Assembly (NCBI GenBank): GCA_025517465.1
Contig: JAOPKE010000002.1
Span: forward strand, 248,001 to 312,000
Length of the DNA stretch: 64,000 nucleotides
From: Halobacteria archaeon HArc-gm2
GTDB lineage: Archaea > Halobacteriota > Halobacteria > Halobacteriales > Haloarculaceae
Direction: 5' to 3'
Made by a program: the position numbers and the translations under genes. Of this stretch, positions 9,144 to 16,705 are shown in pieces; position 1 is the stretch's first letter, and every line of letters starts with the position of its first letter. Under the pieces are notes generated by a model. It was not told the DNA's origin. It was given only the letters and a program-made list of their open reading frames with translations, and ran no database searches.

Positions 9144-10093
9144 TGTGCCACCTCCGTCTCGACGCTCTGTGTGCGCTCCGCCCTCGTGAGGTCGACGAAC
9201 ACTTCCTCCAGTGACGCCCGGCGGACGTCTAGCGAGGTGACGGTGTACCCCTGGGATTCGAGGTCGCGCATCACCGCCGGCGCGAGCGTGCTCCCACCGG
9301 CGGCGGTCACCAGCAGCGTGTCGCCCTCGACCGTCACGCCGTGGACGCCGTCGACGTCGAGCGTCGGCGCCGTGGTCTGGGCCGACTCCAGTCCCACTTC
9401 GACGGTGTCGGTGCCCCGCTCCATCAGGTCCTGGGGCGTCGCGACCTCCACCTTGTTCCCCTCGTTCATGATGGCGACCCGGTCACAGAGGCGCTCGGCC
9501 TCCTCGATGTAGTGCGTCGTCAGCAGGATGGTGGTCCCGTCGTCGTTCAGGTCGGTGATGAGCTCCCAGAGGTCCCGACGGAGTTCTACGTCGACGCCGG
9601 CGGTCGGCTCGTCGAGGATCAAAAGATCCGGGTCGGAGACGAGCGCGCGGGCGAGCACGAACCGCCGTTTCATCCCACCGGAGAGCCAGTCGAAGCGCGT
9701 GTCGCGCTTGTCCCAGATGCCGACGGTCTTGAGTGCGTCGGCAGCCCGTTCCTCGGCCACGTCGTGGGGAACGCCGTGGTAGCCGGCCTTGTGTTCCAGG
9801 ACTTCGTGAATCGGGAAGAACCGATCGACGTTGTACTCCTGGGGCGCCAGGCCGATGCGGTCTCTTGCTTCGCGGTAGTCGGCCTCCACGTCGAAGCCGA
9901 ACACCTCCGCAGTCCCGCCGTCGGCGTGGACCAGCCCGACCAGCGAGTTGATAAACGTGGTCTTGCCCGCGCCGTTCGGCCCGAGCAGCCCGAAGAACTC
10001 CCCCGACTCCACGGTGAGCGAGAGGCCGTCGAGGGCCTGCACGTCACCGTACGATTTGCGTAGCTCGCGGACGTCGATGGCGGGTGCCGTCAT
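9140..10093 (-). CDS. ABC transporter ATP-binding protein (YadG/DrrA-like)
   Basis: 317 residues. Walker A GPNGAGKTT (38-46), signature LSGGMKRRF, Walker B LLILDEPTAGVD, switch region LLTTHYIEEAE. The extra C-terminal domain of about 90 residues (after residue 225) is typical of DrrA-type ATPases. It overlaps the permease gene by 4 bp (translational coupling), forming a two-gene exporter operon on the minus strand. A start a little downstream is not supported because the first strand (IDVRELRKSYG) begins directly after MTAP. Confidence 0.9.
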   Translation of the reverse strand: MTAPAIDVRELRKSYGDVQALDGLSLTVESGEFFGLLGPNGAGKTTFINSLVGLVHADGGTAEVFGFDVEADYREARDRIGLAPQEYNVDRFFPIHEVLEHKAGYHGVPHDVAEERAADALKTVGIWDKRDTRFDWLSGGMKRRFVLARALVSDPDLLILDEPTAGVDVELRRDLWELITDLNDDGTTILLTTHYIEEAERLCDRVAIMNEGNKVEVATPQDLMERGTDTVEVGLESAQTTAPTLDVDGVHGVTVEGDTLLVTAAGGSTLAPAVMRDLESQGYTVTSLDVRRASLEEVFVDLTRAERTQSVETEVAQ

Positions 10094-10194
10094 TGGCTAC
10101 TCGAAACCGATGGCCACGCAAAAGGGTGCTGAAACGGCTCTCGTCGTGGAGTTACGTCGACAAAACCGGCGTCGAAGACCCGTCCGACGTCGCG

Positions 10195-10554
10195 TTACTG
10201 GCCGAGGCGTTCGCGGCTGATCGCCACGCCCGCCGGCGTGATGAGCAACTGGTCGTCGTCCTTCTGGACTATGTCGCCGCCGACCTCGTTGACGACGCGC
10301 TTGAGTTCGTCGCTGATCTGTTCCATCGTCCTGTCCTGCGTGCTGTGGCGCGTGATGTCGGCGACGACGATGTCGCCGTCGTAGACGGCGTCCTTGATCT
10401 CGATGACGTCCTGCTTGTTCCCGATTCGGGCGATCCGGACCTGCCGCTCTGCCTCTTCCGAGCCCAGGTCGAAGTCGTCCGCGTGCAGTTCGACGTAGTC
10501 CTCGGTCTGGCGAGACGACCCGCCCTCTCCCAGAATCTTGCTCATCAATCCCAT
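10195..10554 (-). CDS. sepF: Cell division protein SepF
   Basis: 119 residues. SepF is the membrane anchor for FtsZ in archaea: an N-terminal amphipathic helix (MGLMSKILGEG) binds membrane, a short acidic linker follows, and the SepF core (about residues 40-119) contains KDAVYDGDIVVADITR and GDIVQKDDDQLLITP, both highly characteristic of haloarchaeal SepF. The start at MGLMSKIL fits family members. FtsZ2 is encoded 47 kb away in this window. It is monocistronic, with the PUA-protein gene upstream on the same strand beyond a terminator. Confidence 0.92.
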   Translation of the reverse strand: MGLMSKILGEGGSSRQTEDYVELHADDFDLGSEEAERQVRIARIGNKQDVIEIKDAVYDGDIVVADITRHSTQDRTMEQISDELKRVVNEVGGDIVQKDDDQLLITPAGVAISRERLGQ

Positions 10555-10642
10555 ATTCCCCAAGGTGGGTGGAATCCGTATAGGTCTTACGTCAGACGAC
10601 CTTTTTCTTCGTCGGGTTCGCGCTGCGCGCGAACCGCTCCTC

Positions 10643-10690
10643 GAAAAACGTCGATGAAAAAGGCCGGTCGCTCGTTTCACTCGCGACCGG
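10643..10690 (-). terminator. Hairpin plus T-runs ending the PUA-protein transcript
   Basis: On the minus strand, the perfect inverted repeat CCGGTCGC / GCGACCGG (10664-10690) is followed by CCTTTTT and then a second T-run. This sits directly after the stop of the PUA-domain gene and before sepF, the form expected of an archaeal intrinsic terminator. Confidence 0.6.
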
Positions 10691-10739
10691 TGGAAACCGC
10701 GACTCGCTACGCTCGCCGCGGTATGCTCTTCCTCTCCGC

Positions 10740-11219
10740 CTACACCGTGAACTCGAACAGGTCGTCGCCGACGTGGTGGATGGACTCGACGACCTTGCCG
10801 GAGTCGCCGACCATGTCGTCGCCCGAGGTCTTCGCGCGGCCGACGGCGAGGAACTTCCCGTGGGACTCTTCGTTGATCGCGACGAGGTCGCCCTCTGAGA
10901 TGTCGTCGTCGGCCTCGGTGATACCAGGGCGCATGATATCCGCGCCGTCGGAGACGAACGAGACGGCGCCGGCGTCGACGGTGACGATGTGTTCGGTCGG
11001 CGGGAAAGCGTTGAGGCCCTGGACGGTGAGGAACGGCTCCTCGTCCACGTAGAGGACGAGCGGTTCGCCGTCGACGAGGACGACCTCCCAGTCGCTGTCG
11101 TCGAACTCGACCTTCTCGTAGCTGTCGGCTTCGACCTCGACGCCGAGGTTCTCCGACACGGCCGTCTCGATGTCGTCGATTGCGTCCGCCCGGAGGTGGT
11201 GGCGCGACTTGACGTTCAT
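10740..11219 (-). CDS. PUA-domain RNA-binding protein (MCT-1-like, archaeal)
   Basis: 159 residues. An N-terminal domain (about 1-75; MNVKSRHHLRADAIDDIE) precedes a C-terminal PUA domain (about 80-155) recognisable from VDAGAVSFVSDGADIMRPGITEADDDISEGDLVAI and GRAKTSGDDMV. This two-domain layout is that of archaeal homologues of MCT-1/Tma20, proteins linked to ribosome and tRNA-end functions. The ATG at 11219 is preferred to one 96 bp upstream because the family begins at this helix. Confidence 0.87.
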   Translation of the reverse strand: MNVKSRHHLRADAIDDIETAVSENLGVEVEADSYEKVEFDDSDWEVVLVDGEPLVLYVDEEPFLTVQGLNAFPPTEHIVTVDAGAVSFVSDGADIMRPGITEADDDISEGDLVAINEESHGKFLAVGRAKTSGDDMVGDSGKVVESIHHVGDDLFEFTV

Positions 11220-11383
11220 ACCCTGACTGTGCAGTGGCCCGGAGATAAATCGCCCGCTCTGGCAGTGCTGGTGCACGACGCGTGCTCGATTCGACCGTCC
11301 TGACAGACCAGTCACGGACGAGCGGACGTGCTGTCGCCGACGTGCGAAAAGCGATAAATAGGTAGGCGAACCAACTAGTTTCC

Positions 11384-11665
11384 ATGCTGGGATCCCGGCG
11401 CTCCCGGGACGTCGTCACCTGCATCGCCTGCGGTGAGTCCGTGGACCGGACCGACGCCCGAGAGTACGACAAACACGGCGACCGGTGGAACCGCCGCGAC
11501 AAAGAGTTCGAGTACCTCTGCAAGCCCTGCCATCGCGACCTGACCCACCAGCCACGGAGCGGTCTCGAAGACACCCTCGACGACGCCGGCGCCGGCGAAC
11601 TCGACCAGGCCCGCTTCCTCCAGCAGTACCACGACCTCGTGCGGGGGCGCGACTCGCCGAAGTAG
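11384..11665 (+). CDS. Small zinc-finger protein with two CxxC pairs (haloarchaeal)
   Basis: 93 residues. CIACGES and CKPCHRD place two Cys pairs 36 residues apart, a probable zinc site, embedded in a charged helical protein with a C-terminal helix (LDQARFLQQYHDLV). I recall similar proteins throughout haloarchaea (DUF7562-type; name from memory) with no known role. GATAAATAGG at 11350-11359 is placed correctly for a leaderless ATG at 11384. Confidence 0.72.
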   Translation: MLGSRRSRDVVTCIACGESVDRTDAREYDKHGDRWNRRDKEFEYLCKPCHRDLTHQPRSGLEDTLDDAGAGELDQARFLQQYHDLVRGRDSPK

Positions 11666-11777
11666 GGCATTTCACCGGCGCGAACCGCGTTTTCTCCGCC
11701 CGTTTGCTCACGGCCAGCTTCGCTCGGCCCCTCCCTAACTGCGACACTCCTAACTACACACCCTCCGTAGCCCGCGT

Positions 11778-13088
11778 ATGACCACAGACGACGCGCAGGC
11801 CGCGGCAGGCACCGTCGAGGGCCAGGGTCCCGTCGAGGTCGACGAGGACGTGGCCCGCCACCTCGCCAACAAGCGCGAGGAGCTGTTCGAGAAGTTCGAG
11901 ATCCGCGACGAATTCCCCCCGGCGGTGATGGAGGAGGCCGAGGCACGGACCACCGACGTCCAGCAGGAGATCGCCGAGGAGATCGACGAGCGCGAGGACC
12001 TGCGGGAGATGACGACCTGGACCACCGACCCCATCGACGCCCAGGACTTCGACGACGCCATCTCCGTCGAGGAGCGGGACGAGGAGTACGTGCTGTGGGT
12101 CCACATCGCCGACGTCACTCACTACGTCAACCCGGACACGGCGATGTGGGACGAGGCCGTCGAGCGGGCCAACACCGTCTACCTCCCGGACTACACCATC
12201 CACATGCTCCCGCCGATGCTGGCCGAGACGGTCTGCTCCCTGGTCCCCAACGAGGACCGCCTCGCCCACACCGTCGAGATGCACCTCGACAAGGAGGATC
12301 TGGGCTACGAGACCATCGACATCTACAAGTCTGTCATCCAGAGCGACGCGCGACTCACCTACTCCGAGGCCGAGACGCTGCTGGACGAACCCGAGAGCGC
12401 CGCCGACCTGCTCGAAGACCAGAGCGTCGACCTGGCGGAGAAGACGGACCTCGTCTGGAACCTCGCCGACGCGATGCACGAACAGCGCAAAGAGGAGGGG
12501 TCGCTCGTCCTGAACCCCAGCCGGGACCGCGCCCACACCATCATCGAGGAGTGCATGCTCAAGGCCAACAAGGCCGTCACGCACGAACTCATGTGGGGCC
12601 GCGGCGTCGAGGCGATGTACCGCGTCCACCCCCAGCCCAGCCCGGAAGAGTGGGACGAGGCCCTCGTCGAGATTCAGGAACTCGACGGCGTCTCGATTCC
12701 CGGGAGCTCGTGGGACGACCCGCGGATGGCCGTCAACGCCACGCTGGAACAGGCGCCCAAGCGCCAGCTCGACAAGATCCAGTGGGCCGTGATGAAGGTG
12801 ATGCCGCGGGCGAAGTACATGAACGACCCCTTCGGCGGCCATCACGCGCTGAACTTCGAAATCTACGGCCACTTCACCTCGCCCATCCGCCGGCTCTCGG
12901 ACCTGATCAACCACTGGATCGTCTACACCAACGACGTCCCGGAGGACCTGGTCGCGCTGTGTGACCGGGCCAGCGACAAGCAGAAGGACGCCGAGCAGTG
13001 CGAGCGCGAGTACAAGCAGTTCCTCGAAGAGGTCGGTCTCGATCCCGCTGCGGTCAACAATCGCGGGATCGAAGTGATCGAGGAGTAG
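11778..13088 (+). CDS. RNB-domain 3'-5' exoribonuclease (RNase R/II family), short form
   Basis: 436 residues. The RNB catalytic core is clear: TTDPIDAQDFDDAIS supplies the acidic metal-binding cluster, followed by VLWVHIADVTHYV, NTVYLPDYTIHMLPP and, near the end, HFTSPIRRLSDLINHW. Full RNase R carries cold-shock and S1 domains for RNA loading. Here only about 65 residues precede the core and no S1 domain follows, so this is the short haloarchaeal form. It probably degrades RNA 3' to 5' alongside the exosome, which is inference from family. Confidence 0.9.
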   Translation: MTTDDAQAAAGTVEGQGPVEVDEDVARHLANKREELFEKFEIRDEFPPAVMEEAEARTTDVQQEIAEEIDEREDLREMTTWTTDPIDAQDFDDAISVEERDEEYVLWVHIADVTHYVNPDTAMWDEAVERANTVYLPDYTIHMLPPMLAETVCSLVPNEDRLAHTVEMHLDKEDLGYETIDIYKSVIQSDARLTYSEAETLLDEPESAADLLEDQSVDLAEKTDLVWNLADAMHEQRKEEGSLVLNPSRDRAHTIIEECMLKANKAVTHELMWGRGVEAMYRVHPQPSPEEWDEALVEIQELDGVSIPGSSWDDPRMAVNATLEQAPKRQLDKIQWAVMKVMPRAKYMNDPFGGHHALNFEIYGHFTSPIRRLSDLINHWIVYTNDVPEDLVALCDRASDKQKDAEQCEREYKQFLEEVGLDPAAVNNRGIEVIEE

Positions 13089-13239
13089 GAAGGCGCCGAC
13101 CGCAGGGAGGGGCCTTCGTGATGCGAACGGCGAGTGAAACGAGCCGTGAGCGGGAGCAGGGAGGGGACGTCACACTGCGAACGGCAGAGCCACGAGCAGC
13201 GATCGGGCTCGAAAAATCCGAATGCCTTCTCTCCTCTCG

Positions 13240-13623
13240 TCAGTCGGCAGCGGGATCCGTGCCGTGCGCGTCGAGGTACCGCTTTCCCCACTCGTCCATC
13301 GCCGTCACAACCAGTTCGAGTTGCTCGCCCCACTCGGTGAGCGAGTACTCGACGCGGACCGGTTTGTCGTCGATGACGGTCCGGTCGACCAGGTCGCGTT
13401 CCTCCAGGTCGTCGAGGCTCTCGGAGAGCACTTTGTCCGAGATGCCCTGTACTCGCTCTTTCAGTTCGTTGAATCCCAGGGCGCCCGCTTCGAGCAGCAC
13501 AGACACGATAAGCGGATGCCACTTCTTTCCGAGCACGGTCGCCGTCACGGACAGCGGCCGACGTCGTCTCCGCCCGGTCCCACACCCCGGTGCGTCGTTC
13601 CCCGTCAGGTCCATAGCTCGCAT
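13240..13623 (-). CDS. HxlR-family winged-helix transcriptional regulator
   Basis: 127 residues. The HxlR fold is recognisable: LGKKWHPLIVSVLLEAGALGFNELKERVQGISDKVLSESLDDLEERDLVDR, then the wing (VEYSLTEWGEQL). An N-terminal CGTG... and basic RRRRRP stretch precede it. On the minus strand TTTATC and GAGG lie upstream, favouring the ATG at 13623, though 13614 is also in frame. HxlR proteins often respond to redox or electrophiles through a Cys; one Cys lies in the N-terminal tail. No obvious target is adjacent. Confidence 0.87.
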   Translation of the reverse strand: MRAMDLTGNDAPGCGTGRRRRRPLSVTATVLGKKWHPLIVSVLLEAGALGFNELKERVQGISDKVLSESLDDLEERDLVDRTVIDDKPVRVEYSLTEWGEQLELVVTAMDEWGKRYLDAHGTDPAAD

Positions 13624-13809
13624 ATAAAATTCCTCACAGATAAATGCTGCAGAACCCGACTCGCCCCACCTCGTCACAGCCAGGATCAGTTCACAAATAA
13701 TATCTAAATATTCGGCTTAGGCAACAGCAAACCACGGAAACACGGCGGTGTGTGTTCGGAAAACTTGATTAACATAACATTTTAGTTGGATCAGGTCGGA
13801 GTTCCGGGC

Positions 13810-14060
13810 GGAGGTGAGAACGAACGATGGCCAGTGGCATCGACGACACGGCGGAACGAACTGACCTTCGACGGCAGCTTTCGCGATACGACCTCGTTCT
13901 GGCCGTCATCCCGGCGGCGTTCTTGCTCGCCGGGTTCGCGAGCGTGTTCGTCTCCGTACCGACACGCGTCGTCCTGACGGGGGCGGCGGCCGTCGGGCTG
14001 CTCGCGCTCGTCGACGGCATGTTCGTCAACCCGCCCCGTTCCGGGTCTGGAGCTCCCTGA
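13810..14060 (+). CDS. Small two-TM membrane protein with Shine-Dalgarno
   Basis: The coding part is 13827-14060 (77 residues); GGAGGTGA at 13810-13817 is a well-spaced ribosome binding site that decides the ATG at 13827. The protein has a polar N terminus (MASGIDDTAERTDLRRQLSRYD) followed by two TM segments (about 23-42 and 47-65). Similar tiny proteins are common in haloarchaea; the role is unknown. Its stop codon TGA abuts a MITE-like inverted repeat, so the insertion may have occurred exactly at the gene end. Confidence 0.65.
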
Positions 14061-14166
14061 TAGTGGTGGTTGTAATTCTTTACCGGTGTCTCTTCGCAAC
14101 CGGCCGGTTCAGCTCCGGTTCACCGCCGGTAGTGTCTGCATCCTGAAATAGTTACAACCACCACTA
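14061..14166. mobile_element. MITE-like element with 15-bp perfect terminal inverted repeats
   Basis: TAGTGGTGGTTGTAA at 14061-14075 is repeated inverted as TTACAACCACCACTA at 14152-14166, enclosing 76 bp without coding potential. The triplet TGA flanks both outer ends (14058-14060 and 14167-14169), consistent with a 3-bp target duplication; alternatively the inverted repeat extends with one mismatch to 21 bp. No transposase is present, so it would be a non-autonomous element. The rest of 14167-14333 shows nothing recognisable. Confidence 0.5.
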
Positions 14167-14333
14167 TGAGGGCGTCGCGTTCCGTTCGTCCACGGGTACC
14201 GGTTCATCGCGTCACACCGTCCAGCGTTTTCTCTCCGGCCCCACTGGACGTCCAACCGGTGCCCGGAATGCGTAGCGAGCGCTCGCCGGAGTGATAGTGA
14301 CAGTCGCAAACGACGGAAGAACGGCCGCGTCGG

Positions 14334-14927
14334 TTACTTACCGCGTCCGCGGTTCGAACTGAGGCTGGGGCGGGTGTGTTCGCTACCCTTGCCCTTCTTG
14401 CCGAGACCTCGGTTCCGCTGACCGGCGCCGGTGAGGCCGCGGAAGACGCGGTCGGTCTGGGCCGGGTTGCAGATCCAGTTGAGGTCGTCGTCGTTCTGGA
14501 TGGCGGGGTGGTTCGGGTCGACGAGGACGACTTCGTGCCACTTCTGGCTGCCGTCCTGGCCGACGGAGTAGCTGTTGAGCACCTCGAGGTTGGGGAACGT
14601 CCGCGCAGCGCGCTCTTCGGCGACGCGCTGGATGTTCTTCCGCCGGGTGACGCGGGTGACGCCCTGTCGCTTCGACCGGCGACCGGCCTTGTGTCGGACC
14701 TTGCGGGCCCCGCCCTTGCGGACGGAGACGCGGGCCACGATGACGCCCTGCTTGGCCTTGTAGCCGAGCGAGCGGGCCTTGTCCAGACGGGTCGGGCGGT
14801 CGATGCGCTCGACGGCGCCCTGTTCGCGCCAGTCCTGTTTCCGCTGCCACTGCAGTTCCGCGAGCTTGTCGTCGTCGTCCTGGTTCTTCCAGGCGTCCCT
14901 GATGTGGGAGTAGAAGCTTCGTGCCAT
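14334..14927 (-). CDS. rpl15e: 50S ribosomal protein L15e
   Basis: 197 residues, the archaeal/eukaryotic large-subunit protein eL15. Near-universal family blocks are visible: MARSFYSHIRDAWK, RPTRLDKARSLGYKAKQG, RVSVRKGGARKVRHKAGRRSKRQG, FPNLEVLNSYSVGQDG, KWHEVVLVDPNHP and the C-terminal RGLTGAGQRNRGLGKKGKG. Length and start match the family exactly. It is a single gene, divergent from the TrmB-like regulator. A small perfect hairpin (ACCTGT-ACAG-ACAGGT, 15001-15016) lies in its upstream region. Confidence 0.97.
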   Translation of the reverse strand: MARSFYSHIRDAWKNQDDDDKLAELQWQRKQDWREQGAVERIDRPTRLDKARSLGYKAKQGVIVARVSVRKGGARKVRHKAGRRSKRQGVTRVTRRKNIQRVAEERAARTFPNLEVLNSYSVGQDGSQKWHEVVLVDPNHPAIQNDDDLNWICNPAQTDRVFRGLTGAGQRNRGLGKKGKGSEHTRPSLSSNRGRGK

Positions 14928-15179
14928 GTGTGTTCACCACGGGCGTTGCGTGGTTCAAGTCGCGCCGTGGTCGACTCGACCGCTGGCGACTCACATCCCG
15001 ACCTGTACAGACAGGTGCCCGCTGGTGCCCGTCGTCCAGCGAGTTACCCCACAGTATCCCGTTCGTCCCCTTAAGCGATTCGAACTCCGCTAGCTCCCGG
15101 ACGGGTATCACCCGGAAACAGGTGGGAGGCCACGCTGGTACCGGCCGTTTCAGAATTTAATATTATAGTTATCACACTC

Positions 15180-15205
15180 ATTATTAAGGAGGGTGACGCT
15201 ATATA
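15180..15205 (+). promoter_or_regulatory. AT-rich promoter region of the TrmB-like regulator
   Basis: TTATTAAGGAGGG and TATATA (15200-15205) stand in front of the ATG at 15223. An in-frame stop at 15211-15213 rules out an earlier start. Which AT-rich box is used cannot be told. Confidence 0.4.
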
Positions 15206-15222
15206 GATAATGAACGATACTT

Positions 15223-16296
15223 ATGGATAGGCGGACCCTGTTGGACGGACTCGTAGACGGTGGGCTCTCGGAGTACCAGGCCGACGCGTACCTGACGCTG
15301 CTTGAACGCGGTACGTCGCCGGCCGTCGACGTGGCGAAGAACTGCTCGATCCCGGTCCCGCGCATCTACGACATCCTGAACGAACTGGAGCAGATGGGAT
15401 ACGTGGAGACGCTCGATAGAGACAAGTTGCACGCGCGCGCGTGCGACCCAGTCGAGTTCATCGAGGACCTCCACCACAAGAGCGCACGCCTCTCCGACGT
15501 CGCCTCGGAGATCGAGGACCGGTGGGAGCACTCTCCCCTCGGCGAACACGAGATCAACGTGACCAAACACGCCCAGACGGTCCTCGACCACGCGGAGGCC
15601 AAGATTCGGGACGCGGAGTGGGTCGTCGACCTCGCCGTGACCGACCGGCAACTCGCCGACCTGGAGGGGGCGCTTGAAGCGGCCGTGGCGAACGACGTCG
15701 TCGTCCGCGCGTCGGTGTACTCGGAAGCCGGGGAGTCGTCCATCCTCGACGGCCATCCGGTGACCGACGTCGTGACAGAGATCAGGGCCCGATCCATCAG
15801 CGGGCCGTTCCTCGCGGTGATGGACCGGACGGTGGCCTGTCTGGCCCCGACCGAGCGGATGCCGGACCCCTACGGCGTCGTCGTCAACGACGAACTCATC
15901 TCCTTCATCTTCCAGTGGTACTTCCAGACCTGTCTCTGGGCGGTGTGGGAGACCCACGACCAGCGCCGCCGGTATCCCGTCCGGTACGTCTCGCTCAAGG
16001 AGTTCGTCTGTGACGTCTACCCGGTCTGGTGGGAGGACGCGGTCATCTCCGTGACAGTGGAGGGAATCGACACGACCTCGGGCGAGCAACGGGTCGTTTC
16101 GGGCGTCATCACGGACGTTCTCTTCCCCGGCAAGGACCTGACGGGTACCGCCCCCGGCCTGATTCAGCTGGCGGGACAGGCGACGGTGGTCGTCCAGACG
16201 CCGGACCGGGTGTGCACGGTCGGTGGATGGGGCGCGCTCATCGAGGACGTCGAGGCACGTCGTATCACCATCGACGCGATCGAGTGGCCTGCCTGA
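15223..16296 (+). CDS. TrmB-family sugar-responsive transcriptional regulator
   Basis: 357 residues. The N-terminal winged helix (about 1-75; LSEYQADAYLTLLERGTSPAVDVAKNCSIPVPRIYDILNELEQMGYVET) is the TrmB DNA-binding domain. It is followed by a short helix and a large C-terminal domain (about 110-355) resembling TrmBL2-type effector domains. TrmB proteins bind sugars and repress or activate sugar uptake and catabolism genes. The gene reads directly towards the glycoside hydrolase block that starts 410 bp downstream, so a role in controlling that locus is likely but inferred from position. Confidence 0.87.
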   Translation: MDRRTLLDGLVDGGLSEYQADAYLTLLERGTSPAVDVAKNCSIPVPRIYDILNELEQMGYVETLDRDKLHARACDPVEFIEDLHHKSARLSDVASEIEDRWEHSPLGEHEINVTKHAQTVLDHAEAKIRDAEWVVDLAVTDRQLADLEGALEAAVANDVVVRASVYSEAGESSILDGHPVTDVVTEIRARSISGPFLAVMDRTVACLAPTERMPDPYGVVVNDELISFIFQWYFQTCLWAVWETHDQRRRYPVRYVSLKEFVCDVYPVWWEDAVISVTVEGIDTTSGEQRVVSGVITDVLFPGKDLTGTAPGLIQLAGQATVVVQTPDRVCTVGGWGALIEDVEARRITIDAIEWPA

Positions 16297-16705
16297 TCCG
16301 GTTAGCTCACTCGCTACTTCCGTTCTCGACGCACCGCGCCTGACCGCGAGCGGCGCCCACGTGCGACGCCGGTTACCTGCGAATTGCGTGTCAGGTAGAC
16401 ACTTTTACGCGAGTTAAAATGATGGTGGAACTGACAGTGTGCCCACTTTCGTCCACGATATGGCTGGAATTCGAACTCTCGAAGTCATATATGAATAATT
16501 ACCTGTGGGGAAAACAATAGTAAATTACCAGATTGCTTATACTAGGTGTGAAAAACACAATACTGCTAAGAACGGCGGTTAGAGCGTTTTTAGGACGTTT
16601 TTAATATTCTAAAATAATTAACCCATCAGTATAGGAAAGTATTTTATATGGTCCTGTATATAGTATGGCAATACGCACCGTCGGGTGCGTGTAGAAGGGG
16701 TCACA
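16297..16705 (+). promoter_or_regulatory. AT-rich intergenic promoter region of the glycan-degradation block
   Basis: 409 bp, of which the last 260 are unusually AT-rich for this genome. TATA-like elements TTTATATGG (16643-16651) and TGTATATAGTA (16655-16665) precede the first GH5 gene. A hairpin ACGCACC-GTCG-GGTGCGT (16673-16690) would lie at the very 5' end of the mRNA, followed by GAAGGGG as a weak Shine-Dalgarno before the ATG at 16706. No gene is visible. The size suggests multiple regulator sites. Confidence 0.5.

Noticed and set aside
8268..9512. A 414-codon plus-strand frame opposite the ABC-2 export operon
   Set aside because: Asp/Glu/Arg-rich antisense translation of a membrane protein gene, without any motif.
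10195..11946. A 583-codon open frame on the minus strand spanning sepF, the PUA gene region and beyond
   Set aside because: Only its last 119 codons (sepF) have family similarity and haloarchaeal composition; the rest is Arg-rich sequence antisense to or out of frame with other genes.
14950..14975. T-loop-like GGTTCAAGTC suggesting a tRNA upstream of L15e
   Set aside because: The flanking bases do not form a T stem or acceptor stem and no anticodon arm is present.
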